A stretch of DNA of 64,000 nucleotides from Burkholderiales bacterium C2 (GTDB taxonomy: Bacteria > Pseudomonadota > Gammaproteobacteria > Burkholderiales > Burkholderiaceae_C), in assembly GCA_005503085.1 (NCBI GenBank), contig SCOI01000018.1:1-64000 (forward strand). Reading direction: 5' to 3'. A program made the position numbers and the translations under genes. Under the pieces are notes generated by a model, which was not told the origin of the DNA, did not search any database, and saw only the letters and a program-made list of their open reading frames with translations. Positions 25,906 to 36,178 of the stretch are shown one piece after another; the stretch's first letter is position 1, and each line of letters starts with the position of its first letter.

Positions 25906-26529
25906 TCAGGCTTTCGCCGGCGCGCCGAGCGCAATCTTCAGCAGATCGGCCACCGTGTTGGCGTTGAGCTTCTCCATGATGTTGGCGCGGTGCGCCTCCA
26001 CCGTCTTGATGCTGATGCCCAGGTCGTCGGCGATCTGCTTGTTCAGGCGGCCGGCGACGATGCGCTCCAGCACCTGGGCTTCGCGCGTCGTCAGGCGTGA
26101 CAGCAGGGCGTCGCGGCTGGCGGCTTCCTGATGGGTCGAGAAGGCGTTGCGGGCCTGGTCCAGCATGCGCTCGACCAGGGCCAGCAGCTCGTCTTCCTTG
26201 AAGGGCTTCTCGATGAAGTCCATCGCGCCCTTCTTCATCGTCTGCACCGCCATCGGCACATCGCCGTGGCCGGTGATGAAGACCACCGGCAGCGGGCTGC
26301 GGCGCTCCAGCAGGCGGTCCTGCAGCTCCAGGCCGCTCATGCCTTCCATGCGGATGTCGGCGATCAGACAGGCCACTTCGCGCGGGTCGTAGCGGCTCAG
26401 GAAACTCTCGGCGGAGTCAAAGCACTTGACGCGGTAGTCCTTGCCTTCCAGCAGCCATTGCAGGGAATCCCGCACGGCCTCGTCATCGTCAACAACGTAG
26501 ACGTTACCCTTCTTCGGAATCAGACTCAT
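25906..26529 (-). CDS. FixJ/NarL-type response regulator
   Basis: A 207-residue transcription factor. The receiver domain (1-120) has acidic pocket VVDDD, phosphoacceptor Asp in IADIRMEG near residue 55, Thr in VFITGHGD and Lys in EKPF. The C-terminal LuxR-type helix-turn-helix contains LTTREAQVLERIVAGRLNK and ISIKTVEAHRANIMEKL. Its ATG overlaps the stop of the kinase gene (ATGA), so the pair is co-translated. Target genes are unknown; the PDH operon is the nearest divergent unit. Confidence 0.92.
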   Translation of the reverse strand: MSLIPKKGNVYVVDDDEAVRDSLQWLLEGKDYRVKCFDSAESFLSRYDPREVACLIADIRMEGMSGLELQDRLLERRSPLPVVFITGHGDVPMAVQTMKKGAMDFIEKPFKEDELLALVERMLDQARNAFSTHQEAASRDALLSRLTTREAQVLERIVAGRLNKQIADDLGISIKTVEAHRANIMEKLNANTVADLLKIALGAPAKA

Positions 26530-29078
26530 GGTGTCGCAGCAGTGTTCGTAGCAGTGCCCGAGGGCTCGGGGCGCGGGATGTCTACCGGGATGGTGAAGGC
26601 GAACCGGCACCCCACAATAGCCGCGCCATTGTATAAGTTCTCGGCCCTGATCCGGCCCTGGTGGGACTCGACGATGGACCGGCATAACCCTAGGCCGATG
26701 CCCAGGCCGTCCGCCTTGGTCGAGAAGAAGGCCTCGTACATGCGCTCGATCACCTCCTCGGGCAGGCCCGGGCCCATATCGGTGACGCTGAACTCGATAT
26801 GGCCACCGAGCTCGGGCGTGTGTTTAGGGATCACTCTCAGTTCGATGTGGCGGCGCGACACCGGCAGGCCGGCGTTGTCGATCGCCTCGGCGGCGTTCTT
26901 CAGCAGATTCAGCACCACCTGCTCGATCAGGATGGGGTCCACCATCAGCGGCGGCAGGCGCTGGGCCACATAGGTGTGGATCGCGACATTGCGGCGGCGC
27001 AGCTCGATGCCGGCCAGCTCGACCGCGTCTTCGATGATCTCGGGCGCGCTGGAGGCCTGGCGCTGCGGCTCGCTGCGCTTCACGAAGTTGCGGATGCGGT
27101 GAATGATCTGGCCGGCGCGCTGGGCCTGCTTGGCGGTCTTCTCCAGCGCGGCCAGCAGATCGTCCTTCTGGATCGCGTCGTTGCGCACCCGCGAAACCAT
27201 GCCGTTGCAGTAGTTGGTGATGGCGGTCAGCGGCTGGTTCAGCTCATGGGCGACGCTGGAGGCCATCTCGCCCATGGTCATCAGCCGGCTGGTCACCTGC
27301 GCCTTCTCGGCCTGCTGGGCCGACAGCATCTCGGCGTGGCGGCGCGCGGTGATGTCGGTGGCGATCAGCATCTGGGCCAGGCGGCCGTCGGTCCACTGCA
27401 GATAGCGGGCGCGCACATCGAACCACATCTCCAAGGTGTCGATATAGACCTCGCGCGGGTCGGAGCCGACCTCGGTCAGCTGCTGGGCCGGCAGGCCGCC
27501 GTAGTCGTCGACCTCTTCGTCGGTTTCCGGTTCGGCCTCGCTGCGGCCCAGCTGGCTGCCGGCCAGCACCGCATGGCCCTTGGGGTCGGCGCCGAACCAG
27601 AGTCGGTAGCTGCGGTTGGCGAACAGCAGCTCGCCCTGCTGCACCGACAGCACCGAGACCGCCGCGTCCAGGCCTTCGAGCACCGTGGTGAAGCGCTCGT
27701 GCGAGGCGCTGAGCTGGTCGCGCACGCGCTTGGCCTCGGTGATATTGGTCATCGAGGTCATCCAGCCGCTTTGCTTGCCCTTGGGGTCGATCAGCGGCGA
27801 GACATACATGCGGGCGTCGAAGATGGTGCCGTCCTTGCGCATCACCTTGACCTCGGCGCCGCCCGAGGGGCTGCGGCCCTGGACCTCCTGCTGCAGCAGG
27901 CGCGAGTTCTCTTCGTAGCGATCGGTGGGCCAGTAGGGAAAGGGCGGTTTGCGGCCGATCAGCTCGGCCTCGGAGAAGCCGGTCATCGCGCAGAAGGCCG
28001 GGTTCACATAGGAGATGCGCGACTCCATGTCCATGGCCCGCATGCCGGTCAGCATCGAGTTCTCCATCGCGCGGCGGAAATTGGTCTCGCTGGACAGTGC
28101 GGTCTGGATCTGCAGTCGCCGGCGCATATGCTTCCAGGTGCCTAGGAGCATCCACACGGTCAGCACCGACAGCGCCACCACCATCCAGAACAAGGTGTTG
28201 GAGATCAGGCCGATCGAGGTGCGGTAGCCCTGGCCGCGCAGGATCAGGCCGTTCAGCGCCGGGGCCAGCGGCACGTCATGCATGATGGAGGCGCGCTGCA
28301 GGCGCTGGCCCGGCATCGGCGTCACGGTGCTGCTGACGATCTGCTCGCGGCCGTCCAGCACCGCCACCGGATGGCGCGCCGCCACCTCGGACGGCACCGA
28401 GTAGCGCAGCAGCGCCTCGACCGAGTATTCGGCGATCAGCACACCCGAGAAGCCGCTGCGGTCGATCAAGGGCACCTGGACCTGGAACACGGTCAGGTTG
28501 TTGAAGTCGTTGAAGGCCAACGAATAGGTCGGCTGGCGCCGGTCCTTGGCGGCCTGGAAGGCCAGCTCGGGTGCGCTGGACTGCTCGGCCATCGGCATCG
28601 ACGGGTCGCGGCCATCGTCGCCCATCAGGCTCTCAGCCTGGAAGCCGGCGGCGCTGACGCTGGCGCGGCGCTTGCGCTGGTTGTTCAGCCAGGTGACGTG
28701 GGTGATCTCGGGCCGGTCGCGGGCAAAGGCCGAGGCCTGGGCGGTGAACTCGTGGGCGTCGACCGCGCGGGTGACGATCTCCCGGGCGATGCGTACCAGC
28801 TGTTCCTGGTTCTCGATCAGGCGCAGGCGGATCTGCTGCTGGGCGATCTCGGTGTCGCGCTTGACGGCTTCGGCCTCGCGCTCGATCTCCTCGTTACGCA
28901 GATACCAGAAGGCCAGGATGATGGCCGCGAGGAAGAGCATCACCGAGATCAGCGGGCCCAGCGTGGCGAAGCGGTCCTGGCGCGACGGCGACTGGCGCCG
29001 CCACCAGGTGGCGACCAGGCGCTGCAGCGGGAGGGTGGCGCGGCGCAGCGCGCCCTTGATAGCGAGGCGGGAAAGCAT
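26526..29078 (-). CDS. PAS-domain sensor histidine kinase, FixL/DctB-like
   Basis: An 850-residue membrane kinase. Two transmembrane helices (about 45-65 and 290-312) flank a large periplasmic sensor region. PAS domain 1 follows (SRISYVNPAFCAMTGFSEAELIG), then a second PAS, then HisKA with GEMASSVAHELNQPLTAITNY (His611), and HATPase_c with LNLLKNAAEAIDNA (N box) and GLGIGLGLCRSIVE (G box). All kinase motifs are present. ATG 29078 is chosen over an upstream frame extension without homology. It is transcribed divergently from aceE with 158 bases between. The signal is unknown; the pair might sense a carboxylate or redox cue. Confidence 0.9.
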   Translation of the reverse strand: MLSRLAIKGALRRATLPLQRLVATWWRRQSPSRQDRFATLGPLISVMLFLAAIILAFWYLRNEEIEREAEAVKRDTEIAQQQIRLRLIENQEQLVRIAREIVTRAVDAHEFTAQASAFARDRPEITHVTWLNNQRKRRASVSAAGFQAESLMGDDGRDPSMPMAEQSSAPELAFQAAKDRRQPTYSLAFNDFNNLTVFQVQVPLIDRSGFSGVLIAEYSVEALLRYSVPSEVAARHPVAVLDGREQIVSSTVTPMPGQRLQRASIMHDVPLAPALNGLILRGQGYRTSIGLISNTLFWMVVALSVLTVWMLLGTWKHMRRRLQIQTALSSETNFRRAMENSMLTGMRAMDMESRISYVNPAFCAMTGFSEAELIGRKPPFPYWPTDRYEENSRLLQQEVQGRSPSGGAEVKVMRKDGTIFDARMYVSPLIDPKGKQSGWMTSMTNITEAKRVRDQLSASHERFTTVLEGLDAAVSVLSVQQGELLFANRSYRLWFGADPKGHAVLAGSQLGRSEAEPETDEEVDDYGGLPAQQLTEVGSDPREVYIDTLEMWFDVRARYLQWTDGRLAQMLIATDITARRHAEMLSAQQAEKAQVTSRLMTMGEMASSVAHELNQPLTAITNYCNGMVSRVRNDAIQKDDLLAALEKTAKQAQRAGQIIHRIRNFVKRSEPQRQASSAPEIIEDAVELAGIELRRRNVAIHTYVAQRLPPLMVDPILIEQVVLNLLKNAAEAIDNAGLPVSRRHIELRVIPKHTPELGGHIEFSVTDMGPGLPEEVIERMYEAFFSTKADGLGIGLGLCRSIVESHQGRIRAENLYNGAAIVGCRFAFTIPVDIPRPEPSGTATNTAATP

Positions 29079-29163
29079 GGTCCGATTATCCCGGCGCCAG
29101 CCGGGCCTCAGCCTCGGCGCATTCCCTGTTGTTTCATTATGCGGAATGCACTCGCGCAATTTG

Positions 29164-29191
29164 GGAGTGTTGCGAACTTGTGCGACACTCC
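29164..29191. promoter_or_regulatory. Inverted repeat between kinase gene and aceE
   Basis: GGAGTGT (29164-29170) and ACACTCC (29185-29191) are perfect complements separated by 14 bases that include TGCG and TGCGA. It sits about 45 bases before the aceE start and could be an operator or a leader hairpin. Confidence 0.5.
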
Positions 29192-29236
29192 GCGCGAAAC
29201 GCTTTTAGAGTCAGCCCTCAATAAAAGGAGACAAGC

Positions 29237-31948
29237 ATGTCTGCGCAGCCGCAATCTTTTCTTGGCGCCGCCGCCAACGACACCGATGCCCAGGAAACCA
29301 AGGAGTGGTTGGACGCGCTGTCCGCCGTGATTGGTGAAGAGGGCGGTGAGCGCGCGCATTTCCTGCTTGAGACCCTGATCGGCCATGCCCGTCAGGCCGG
29401 CATCGATGTGCCGTTCTCGGCCAACACCGCCTATGTCAACACCATCCCGGTGGAGCAGCAGGCCCATTGCCAGGGCAATATCGCGATCGAGAAGCGCCTG
29501 CGTGCCTTCATGCGCTGGAACGCGATGGCCATGGTGGTGCGGGCCAATCGCCTGAACCCGGAAGACGGCGGCGATCTGGGCGGCCATATCGGCTCCTTCG
29601 CCTCGGTGGCCAGCATGTTCGGCGCCGGCTTCAACCATTTCTGGCACGCCGAGAGCGAGGGCCACGGCGGCGACCTGCTCTATATCCAGGGCCATAGCGC
29701 GCCCGGCATCTACGCCCGCGCCTATCTGGAGGGCCGCCTGACCGAGGCCCAGCTCGACAGCTTCCGCCAGGAGGTGGACGGCAAGGGCCTGTCCAGCTAT
29801 CCGCATCCCAAGCTGATGCCCGAGTTCTGGCAGTTCCCGACGGTCTCCATGGGCCTGGGCCCGCTGATGGCGATCTACCAAGCGCGTTTCCTGAAGTATC
29901 TGCATGCCCGCGGCATTGCCGACACCGCCAACCGCAAGGTCTGGGTGTTCTGCGGCGACGGCGAGATGGACGAGCCCGAATCGCTGGGCGCGATCGGCCT
30001 GGCCGCCCGCGAGAACCTCGACAACCTGGTCTTTGTCGTCAACTGCAATCTGCAGCGCCTGGACGGCCCGGTGCGCGGCAACGGCAAGATCGTGCAGGAG
30101 CTGGAGAGCGAATTCCGCGGCAGCGGCTGGAACGTGATCAAGCTGCTGTGGGGCAATGGCTGGGACGCCCTGCTGGCGCGTGACAAGAGCGGCAAGCTCA
30201 AGCAGCTGATGATGGAGACGCTGGACGGCGACTACCAGGCCATGAAGGCCAATGACGGTGCTTTCGTGCGCAAGAACTTCTTCGGCAAGTATCCGGAGAC
30301 GGCGAAGCTGGTCGAGCACATGAGCGACGAAGAGGTGTTCGAGCTGCGCCGCGGCGGCCACCAGCCCGAGAAGGTCTATGCGGCCTTCCATGCCGCCCAC
30401 CACAACACCACGGGTCAACCCACCGTGCTGCTGGTCAAGACCGTCAAGGGCTATGGCATGGGCAAGGCCGGTGAGGGCAAGAACACCGTGCACCAGACCA
30501 AGAAGCTGTCGGACGAGGACATCAAGTACATCCGCGACCGCTTCAACATCCCCATCCCCGACAGCGAGCTGCCCAAGCTGCCTTATTACAAGCCGGCCGA
30601 GGACACGCCGGAGATGCGCTATCTGCACGAGCGCCGCCAGGCCCTGGGCGGTTATCTGCCGCAGCGCCGCGTCAAGGCCGAGGAGAGCTTCACCGTGCCG
30701 CCGCTGGACACCTTCAAGGCGGTGCTGGAGCCCACGGCCGAGGGCCGCGAGATATCGACCACGCAGGCCTATGTGCGTTTCCTGACCCAGCTGCTGCGCG
30801 ACCCGGCGCTGGGCCCGCGCACCGTGCCCATCCTGGTCGACGAGGCGCGCACCTTCGGCATGGAAGGCCTGTTCCGCCAGATCGGCATCTACAACCCCAA
30901 GGGTCAGCTCTACACCCCGGTCGACAAGGACCAGGTGATGTATTACCGCGAGGACAAGGCTGGCCAGATCCTGCAGGAAGGCATCAACGAGGCCGGTGGC
31001 ATGGCCAGCTGGATCGCTGCGGCAACGTCGTACTCGACGAACAACCGCGTGATGATCCCGTTCTATGTCTACTACTCGATGTTCGGCTTCCAGCGCATCG
31101 GCGACCTGGCCTGGGCCGCCGGCGATATGCAGGCACGCGGCTTCCTGCTCGGCGGCACCTCGGGTCGCACCACGCTGAACGGCGAAGGCCTGCAGCACGA
31201 GGACGGCCACAGCCACATCCTGGCCGGCACGATCCCGAACTGCATCAGCTACGACCCGAGCTTCGCCCACGAAGTGGCGGTGATCCTGCACAGCGGCCTC
31301 AAGCGCATGGTCGAGAAGCAGGAGAACGTCTACTTCTACATCACGCTGCTCAACGAGAATTACCCGATGCCTGGCCTGCAGGCCGGCACCGAGGAACAGA
31401 TCCTGAAGGGCATGTATCTGCTGGACCAGGCCGGCGACACGAGCAAGCCGGTCGTCAACCTGCTGGGTTCCGGCACCATCCTGCGCGAGAGCCAGGCCGC
31501 CAAGAAGCTGCTGGAAGCCGACTGGGGCGTCAGCGCCCATGTCTGGAGCTGCCCGAGCTTCAACGAGCTGACCCGCGACGGCCAGGACGCCGAGCGCTGG
31601 AACCTGCTGCACCCGACCGAGGCACCGCGCGTGTCCTTCGTCGCCCAGCAACTGGCCAAGACCAGCGGCCCGGTGATCGCGTCGACCGACTATATGAAGA
31701 ACTACGCCGAGCAGATCCGCGCCTTCATTCCGGCCGGTCGCAGCTACAAGGTGCTGGGCACCGACGGTTTCGGCCGCTCGGATTTCCGCTACAAGCTGCG
31801 CGAGCATTTCGAGATCAACCGCCACTACATCGTCGTGGCGGCGCTGAAGTCGCTGGCCGACGAAGGCAAGCTGCCGCTGGCCAAGGTGGCCGAGGCGATT
31901 GCGAAGTACGGCATCAAGGCCGACAAGATCAACCCCCTGTACGCTTGA
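29237..31948 (+). CDS. aceE: Pyruvate dehydrogenase E1 component, homodimeric type
   Basis: Thiamine diphosphate enzyme of 903 residues that decarboxylates pyruvate and acetylates the lipoyl groups of AceF. The ThDP/Mg motif [10 protein letters not shown] to [14 protein letters not shown] (about residues 238-280) is intact, and [16 protein letters not shown] and [11 protein letters not shown] mark the second half. The length is typical of the proteobacterial single-chain E1. AAAGGAGACAAGC stands directly before the ATG. It is the first gene of aceE-aceF-lpdA and lies divergent from a two-component system. Confidence 0.97.
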   Translation: MSAQPQSFLGAAANDTDAQETKEWLDALSAVIGEEGGERAHFLLETLIGHARQAGIDVPFSANTAYVNTIPVEQQAHCQGNIAIEKRLRAFMRWNAMAMVVRANRLNPEDGGDLGGHIGSFASVASMFGAGFNHFWHAESEGHGGDLLYIQGHSAPGIYARAYLEGRLTEAQLDSFRQEVDGKGLSSYPHPKLMPEFWQFPTVSMGLGPLMAIYQARFLKYLHARGIADTANRKVWVFCGDGEMDEPESLGAIGLAARENLDNLVFVVNCNLQRLDGPVRGNGKIVQELESEFRGSGWNVIKLLWGNGWDALLARDKSGKLKQLMMETLDGDYQAMKANDGAFVRKNFFGKYPETAKLVEHMSDEEVFELRRGGHQPEKVYAAFHAAHHNTTGQPTVLLVKTVKGYGMGKAGEGKNTVHQTKKLSDEDIKYIRDRFNIPIPDSELPKLPYYKPAEDTPEMRYLHERRQALGGYLPQRRVKAEESFTVPPLDTFKAVLEPTAEGREISTTQAYVRFLTQLLRDPALGPRTVPILVDEARTFGMEGLFRQIGIYNPKGQLYTPVDKDQVMYYREDKAGQILQEGINEAGGMASWIAAATSYSTNNRVMIPFYVYYSMFGFQRIGDLAWAAGDMQARGFLLGGTSGRTTLNGEGLQHEDGHSHILAGTIPNCISYDPSFAHEVAVILHSGLKRMVEKQENVYFYITLLNENYPMPGLQAGTEEQILKGMYLLDQAGDTSKPVVNLLGSGTILRESQAAKKLLEADWGVSAHVWSCPSFNELTRDGQDAERWNLLHPTEAPRVSFVAQQLAKTSGPVIASTDYMKNYAEQIRAFIPAGRSYKVLGTDGFGRSDFRYKLREHFEINRHYIVVAALKSLADEGKLPLAKVAEAIAKYGIKADKINPLYA

Positions 31949-31973
31949 TTCAGCGGCCTCGCGGAGACAACAC

Positions 31974-33602
31974 ATGGCATTGGTAGAAGTCAAGGTCCCG
32001 GACATCGGGGACGTCAAGGACGTGGCGGTCATCGAGCTGCTGGTCAAGGTGGGCGACACGGTCAAGGCCGAGCAGAGCCTGATCACCGTCGAGAGCGACA
32101 AGGCCTCGATGGAGATCCCCAGCTCGGGCGCCGGCATCGTCAAGGAGATCAAGGTCAAGATCGGTGACACGGTCAATGAGGGCAGCGTCGTGCTGCTGCT
32201 TGAAGCCGAGGGTGCGGCCGCTGCGCCTGCCCCGGCACCGGCAGCCACTGCGGCGCCGGCTGCTGCTGCGCCGGCGCCCGCTGCCGCGCCTGCCGCCAGC
32301 GGCACGGTCGAGGTGGTCGTGCCCGACATCGGCGACTTCGACGAGGTCGCGGTGATCGAGGTGATGGTCAAGGCCGGCGATACCGTCAAGGTCGAGCAAA
32401 GCCTGATCACGGTCGAGAGCGACAAGGCCTCGATGGAGATCCCGTCCTCGCACGCCGGCGTCATCAAGGACTTGAAGGTCAAGGTCGGTGACAAGGTGGC
32501 CAAGGGCACGCTGCTGGCGTTGCTGGAGGTGAAGGGCGCTGCCCCGGCACCGGCCGCTGCGACACCGGCTGCGGCACCTGCACCGGTTGCCGCACCCGCA
32601 GCGGCACCGGCCGCTGCCGCGCCGGCTGCCGCCTTGCCCGCGCATGAGCCGAGCTCCCCCAGCGGCAAGCTGCCGCATGCCTCGCCCAGCATCCGCAAGC
32701 TGGCGCGCGAGCTGGGTGTGCCGCTGGCCGAGGTCAAGGGCTCGGGCGCCAAAGGCCGCATCACCGAGTCCGATGTGCAGGGCTTCGTCAAGGCCGTGAT
32801 GGCCGGCAGCGTTCAGACCGCCGCACAGAAGGCCGTCGCTCCGGCCGCTGCTGCCGGTGGCGCTCTCCCGGGCCTGCTGCCCTGGCCCAAGGTCGACTTC
32901 GAGAAGTTCGGCCCCATCGAGCGCAAGGAGCTGTCGCGCATCAAGAAGATCAGTGGCGCCAATCTGCACCGCAACTGGGTTGTGATCCCGCATGTGACGA
33001 ATCACGACGATGCGGACATCACCGAGCTGGAAGCCTTCCGCGTCGCGACCAATAAGGAAAACGAGAAATCGGGCATCAAGGTCACGATGCTGGCCTTCAT
33101 GATCAAGGCGGCCGTCGCGGCGCTGAAGAAGTTCCCCGAGTTCAACAGCTCGCTGGACGTCGATGGCACCCTGGTGCTGAAGAACTACTTCCACATCGGT
33201 TTCGCGGCCGACACGCCCAACGGCCTGGTCGTGCCCGTCATCAAGGACGCCGACAAGAAGGGCATCTTCCAGATCAGCCAGGAAATGGGCGAGTTGGCCA
33301 AGAAGGCGCGCGACGGCAAGCTGGGTCCGGCCGATATGAGCGGTGGCTGCTTCTCGATCTCGTCGCTGGGCGGCATCGGCGGCAAGTACTTCACGCCCAT
33401 CATCAACGCGCCCGAGGTCGCCATCATGGGCGTCTGCAAGAGCAGCATCGAGCCGGTCTGGGACGGCAAGGCCTTCCAGCCGCGCCTGATCCTGCCGCTG
33501 AGCCTGAGCTGGGACCACCGCGTGATCGACGGCGCGGCTGCGGCCCGCTTCAATGTCTATTTCGCGTCCTTGCTGGCGGATTTCCGCCGCATTGCACTCT
33601 GA
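31974..33602 (+). CDS. aceF: Dihydrolipoamide acetyltransferase, PDH E2, two lipoyl domains
   Basis: E2 core of the PDH complex, 542 residues. Lipoyl domain 1 (about 1-80) and lipoyl domain 2 (about 115-195) each contain the lipoylated Lys in [10 protein letters not shown]. They are joined by Ala-Pro-rich linkers. The E3/E1-binding domain is [17 protein letters not shown] to [12 protein letters not shown] (about 230-265), and the catalytic domain carries the HRVIDG active site near residue 515. ATG 31974 is 25 bases after the aceE stop with a GGAGA site. Lipoyl domain 2 is almost identical in DNA to that of lpdA. Confidence 0.96.
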   Translation: MALVEVKVPDIGDVKDVAVIELLVKVGDTVKAEQSLITVESDKASMEIPSSGAGIVKEIKVKIGDTVNEGSVVLLLEAEGAAAAPAPAPAATAAPAAAAPAPAAAPAASGTVEVVVPDIGDFDEVAVIEVMVKAGDTVKVEQSLITVESDKASMEIPSSHAGVIKDLKVKVGDKVAKGTLLALLEVKGAAPAPAAATPAAAPAPVAAPAAAPAAAAPAAALPAHEPSSPSGKLPHASPSIRKLARELGVPLAEVKGSGAKGRITESDVQGFVKAVMAGSVQTAAQKAVAPAAAAGGALPGLLPWPKVDFEKFGPIERKELSRIKKISGANLHRNWVVIPHVTNHDDADITELEAFRVATNKENEKSGIKVTMLAFMIKAAVAALKKFPEFNSSLDVDGTLVLKNYFHIGFAADTPNGLVVPVIKDADKKGIFQISQEMGELAKKARDGKLGPADMSGGCFSISSLGGIGGKYFTPIINAPEVAIMGVCKSSIEPVWDGKAFQPRLILPLSLSWDHRVIDGAAAARFNVYFASLLADFRRIAL

Positions 33603-33617
33603 TCGGGAGCGAAGAAC

Positions 33618-35405
33618 ATGGCATTGATTGAAGTGAAGGTCCCGGACATCGGCGACTTCAAGGACGTCGCGGTGATCGAACTGCTGGTCAAGGCCGGCGA
33701 CACCATCAAGGTCGAGCAAAGCCTGATCACGGTGGAGAGCGACAAGGCCTCGATGGAGATCCCGTCGACGCACGCCGGCGTCGTCAAGGAGCTGAAGCTC
33801 AAGGTCGGCGATGTGGTGAATCAGGGCAGCCTGGTGCTGATGCTGGAATCGGATGCGGCCGCTGCACCAGCGCCCGCGCCGGCACCTGCTGCCGCACCGG
33901 CAGCGCCACCCGCCGTTGCGCCGACGGCTGCCAGCTTTGCGGGCAGTGCCGACGGCGAGTACGACCTGGTCGTGCTGGGCGGCGGCCCTGGTGGCTATTC
34001 GGCCGCCTTCCGCGCCGCCGACCTGGGCCTGAAAGTCGCCCTGGTCGAGCGCTACACCACACTCGGCGGCGTCTGCCTGAACGTTGGCTGCATTCCGTCC
34101 AAGGCCCTGCTGCACGTCGCGGCCGTGATGGACGAAGTGAAGCACTTCGCCGATCTGGGCGTGACCTTCAGCGAGCCAACGGTCGAGCTGCCCAAGCTGC
34201 TCAAGCACAAGCAGAAGGTCATCGGCAAGCTGACCGGCGGTCTGGCCATGATGGCCAAGATGCGCAAGGTCACGGTTGTGCGTGGCTACGGATCGCTGCT
34301 GGATGCGAATCACCTGAGCGTCGAAGAGACGGCGGGCGAGGGCCAGGAGAAGACCGGCAAGACCCAGACGCTGAAGTTCAAGCGCATCATCCTGGCGGCC
34401 GGTTCTCAGGCCGTGCGCCTGCCCTTCATGCCCAACGATCCGCGCGTGATCGACTCGACCGGCGCGCTGGAGCTGAACACGGCGCCGAAGCGCATGCTGA
34501 TCGTTGGCGGCGGTATCATCGGCCTGGAGATGGGCACCGTCTACAGCACGCTGGGCGCGCGCCTGGATGTGGTCGAAATGCTGCCCACGCTGATGACCGG
34601 CGCCGATCGCGACCTGGTCAAGGTCTGGCAGAAGATGAATGCGCCGCGCTTCGACAACATCATGCTGAACACCAAGACGGTGGCAGCCGAGGCAACGCCC
34701 GAAGGCATCAAGGTCACCTTCGAAGGCGAGGGCGCACCCAAGGAGCCCCAGGTCTACGACCTGGTGCTGCAGGCCGTGGGCCGCACGCCGAATGGCAAGA
34801 AGATCGGCGCCGACAAGGCCGGTGTCATCGTCAGCGAGCGCGGCTTCATTCCGGTGGATGTGCAGATGCGCACCAATGTCGCCAATGTGTTCGCGATCGG
34901 CGACCTGGTCGGCCAGCCCATGCTGGCGCACAAGGCCGTGCATGAGGGCCATGTGGCGGCCGAAGTGATTGCCGGCGAACTGCTGGGCGACGCCAATCTG
35001 GCCAAGGCGCAGTTCGACGCCCGCGTGATTCCCAGCGTGGCCTATACCGACCCCGAGGTGGCCTGGGTGGGCATCACCGAGGAGGAGGCCAAGGCCAAGG
35101 GCATCAAGATCAAGAAGGGCCTGCTGCCCTGGTCGGCCTCCGGTCGGGCCATCGCCAACGGCCGCGACGAGGGCTTCACCAAGCTGCTGTTTGATGAAGA
35201 GTCGCACCGCATCATCGGCGGCGGCATCGTCGGCACCCATGCCGGCGACATGATCGGCGAGATCGCGCTGGCCATCGAGATGGGCGCCGACGCGGTGGAC
35301 ATTGGCAAGACCATCCACCCGCATCCCACGCTGGGCGAAAGCATAGGCCTGGCCGCGGAAGTGGCACACGGCTCCTGCACGGACGTGCCGCCGGCGCGGC
35401 GCTGA
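33618..35405 (+). CDS. lpdA: Dihydrolipoamide dehydrogenase with N-terminal lipoyl domain
   Basis: PDH E3 flavoprotein of 595 residues. Residues 1-80 form a lipoyl domain with [10 protein letters not shown], followed by an Ala-Pro linker (about 80-110) and the FAD domain beginning [21 protein letters not shown]. The redox disulfide is Cys153/Cys158 in [13 protein letters not shown], the NAD motif is [11 protein letters not shown], and the C-terminal His-Glu pair is in HPHPTLGES. An E3 with its own lipoyl domain is known from Neisseria and Cupriavidus. It follows aceF by 15 bases and ends at a strong terminator. Confidence 0.96.
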   Translation: MALIEVKVPDIGDFKDVAVIELLVKAGDTIKVEQSLITVESDKASMEIPSTHAGVVKELKLKVGDVVNQGSLVLMLESDAAAAPAPAPAPAAAPAAPPAVAPTAASFAGSADGEYDLVVLGGGPGGYSAAFRAADLGLKVALVERYTTLGGVCLNVGCIPSKALLHVAAVMDEVKHFADLGVTFSEPTVELPKLLKHKQKVIGKLTGGLAMMAKMRKVTVVRGYGSLLDANHLSVEETAGEGQEKTGKTQTLKFKRIILAAGSQAVRLPFMPNDPRVIDSTGALELNTAPKRMLIVGGGIIGLEMGTVYSTLGARLDVVEMLPTLMTGADRDLVKVWQKMNAPRFDNIMLNTKTVAAEATPEGIKVTFEGEGAPKEPQVYDLVLQAVGRTPNGKKIGADKAGVIVSERGFIPVDVQMRTNVANVFAIGDLVGQPMLAHKAVHEGHVAAEVIAGELLGDANLAKAQFDARVIPSVAYTDPEVAWVGITEEEAKAKGIKIKKGLLPWSASGRAIANGRDEGFTKLLFDEESHRIIGGGIVGTHAGDMIGEIALAIEMGADAVDIGKTIHPHPTLGESIGLAAEVAHGSCTDVPPARR

Positions 35406-35423
35406 GTTCATCCGCCTCGTCAG

Positions 35424-35449
35424 AAAGGCCGGCATTGCCGGCCTTTTTT
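35424..35449 (+). terminator. Rho-independent terminator of PDH operon
   Basis: Ten-base stem AAAGGCCGGC / GCCGGCCTTT with loop ATT, followed by more T. It lies 19 bases after the lpdA stop and just before the convergent PaiB-like gene. Confidence 0.92.
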
Positions 35450-35453
35450 CTTG

Positions 35454-36089
35454 TCAGCCTTGCGCGGCAAGAAGCCGCTCATGCCTGCGCATCGCCTCGG
35501 ACAGCTCGAACTGCCCGTAGCGTGCCAGCGCCGCGTGCGTGTCCTCGAGCGCTTCTGCCGGATCCCCCTGGCCGAGCTTGAACTGCGCGCGGGCCTCGAT
35601 CACGCGCGCACGAAAGGGCACGATGTATTGCGCGAGCTGCTCGCGCCGCGGGCCCATCTCGGCGCTGCGCCAGGGGTTCGGGTAGGGCGCCTCGACATGC
35701 GCGATCAGCGTGTCGAGCGCGAACAGCGTCTCCTCGGGCGTGTCGATGATGGCCACATCGAGCTCGAACTGCACGAACTCGTAGTTCCAGGTCGGCGCGT
35801 AGCGGCGGCTGCGCAACCAGCTGCTGGCGATGTAGCCCTGCGCGCCGGTGAAGGTCGCCAGCGCTTTCGGATTGCGCTTGAGCATCTCGTGCTGCGGGTT
35901 GCGACGGGCGAGATGGCCGATGAAGACGCGGCTGCCGTCCGCATCGCGCTGCAGTATCAGCGGCAGGGGCGTTGCGAGCATGCGGCCCGCGTCGCTGCTG
36001 ACCAGAGTGGCCAGCGGATGGGCGGCGACCAGGCGCTCGATCTCGCTGTCGGCGGCGGGTTGGAAGGGCAGGCTTTCGTACATCGACAT
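35454..36089 (-). CDS. PaiB-like FMN-binding protein
   Basis: A 211-residue member of the PaiB family (FMN-binding split-barrel; annotated as negative transcriptional regulator after Bacillus PaiB). MYESLPFQP at the start, HPLATLVSS with LPLIL, FIGHLARRNPQ and WNYEFVQ are the typical blocks. The name suggests regulation of sporulation and protease genes in Bacillus, but in Gram-negative bacteria the role is unproven and a flavin- or heme-related function is as likely. A second in-frame ATG is at 36083. It is divergent from the LysR gene, with about 90 bases between. Confidence 0.85.
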   Translation of the reverse strand: MSMYESLPFQPAADSEIERLVAAHPLATLVSSDAGRMLATPLPLILQRDADGSRVFIGHLARRNPQHEMLKRNPKALATFTGAQGYIASSWLRSRRYAPTWNYEFVQFELDVAIIDTPEETLFALDTLIAHVEAPYPNPWRSAEMGPRREQLAQYIVPFRARVIEARAQFKLGQGDPAEALEDTHAALARYGQFELSEAMRRHERLLAAQG

Positions 36090-36155
36090 GGGGATTCGGT
36101 GCTGCGGTTGCGATGCCCGCAGTCTAGAAACGCAAGACCTGGCGCAGATCGGCAG

Positions 36156-36178
36156 ATTTGAACGCTAGCATTGCAAAT
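36156..36178. promoter_or_regulatory. Dyad next to lysR start, possible autoregulatory site
   Basis: ATTTG (36156-36160) and CAAAT (36174-36178) with GCTAGC between them. The right arm ends directly before the LysR ATG. LysR regulators commonly bind T-N11-A dyads between divergent genes. Confidence 0.35.

Noticed and set aside
29108-35435. Very long open frames on the minus strand opposite aceE, aceF and lpdA (over 1100 codons each)
   Set aside because: They lie antisense to highly conserved PDH genes, have low-complexity Ala/Arg/Gln/His-rich translations with no domains, and come from the GC-rich third-position bias.
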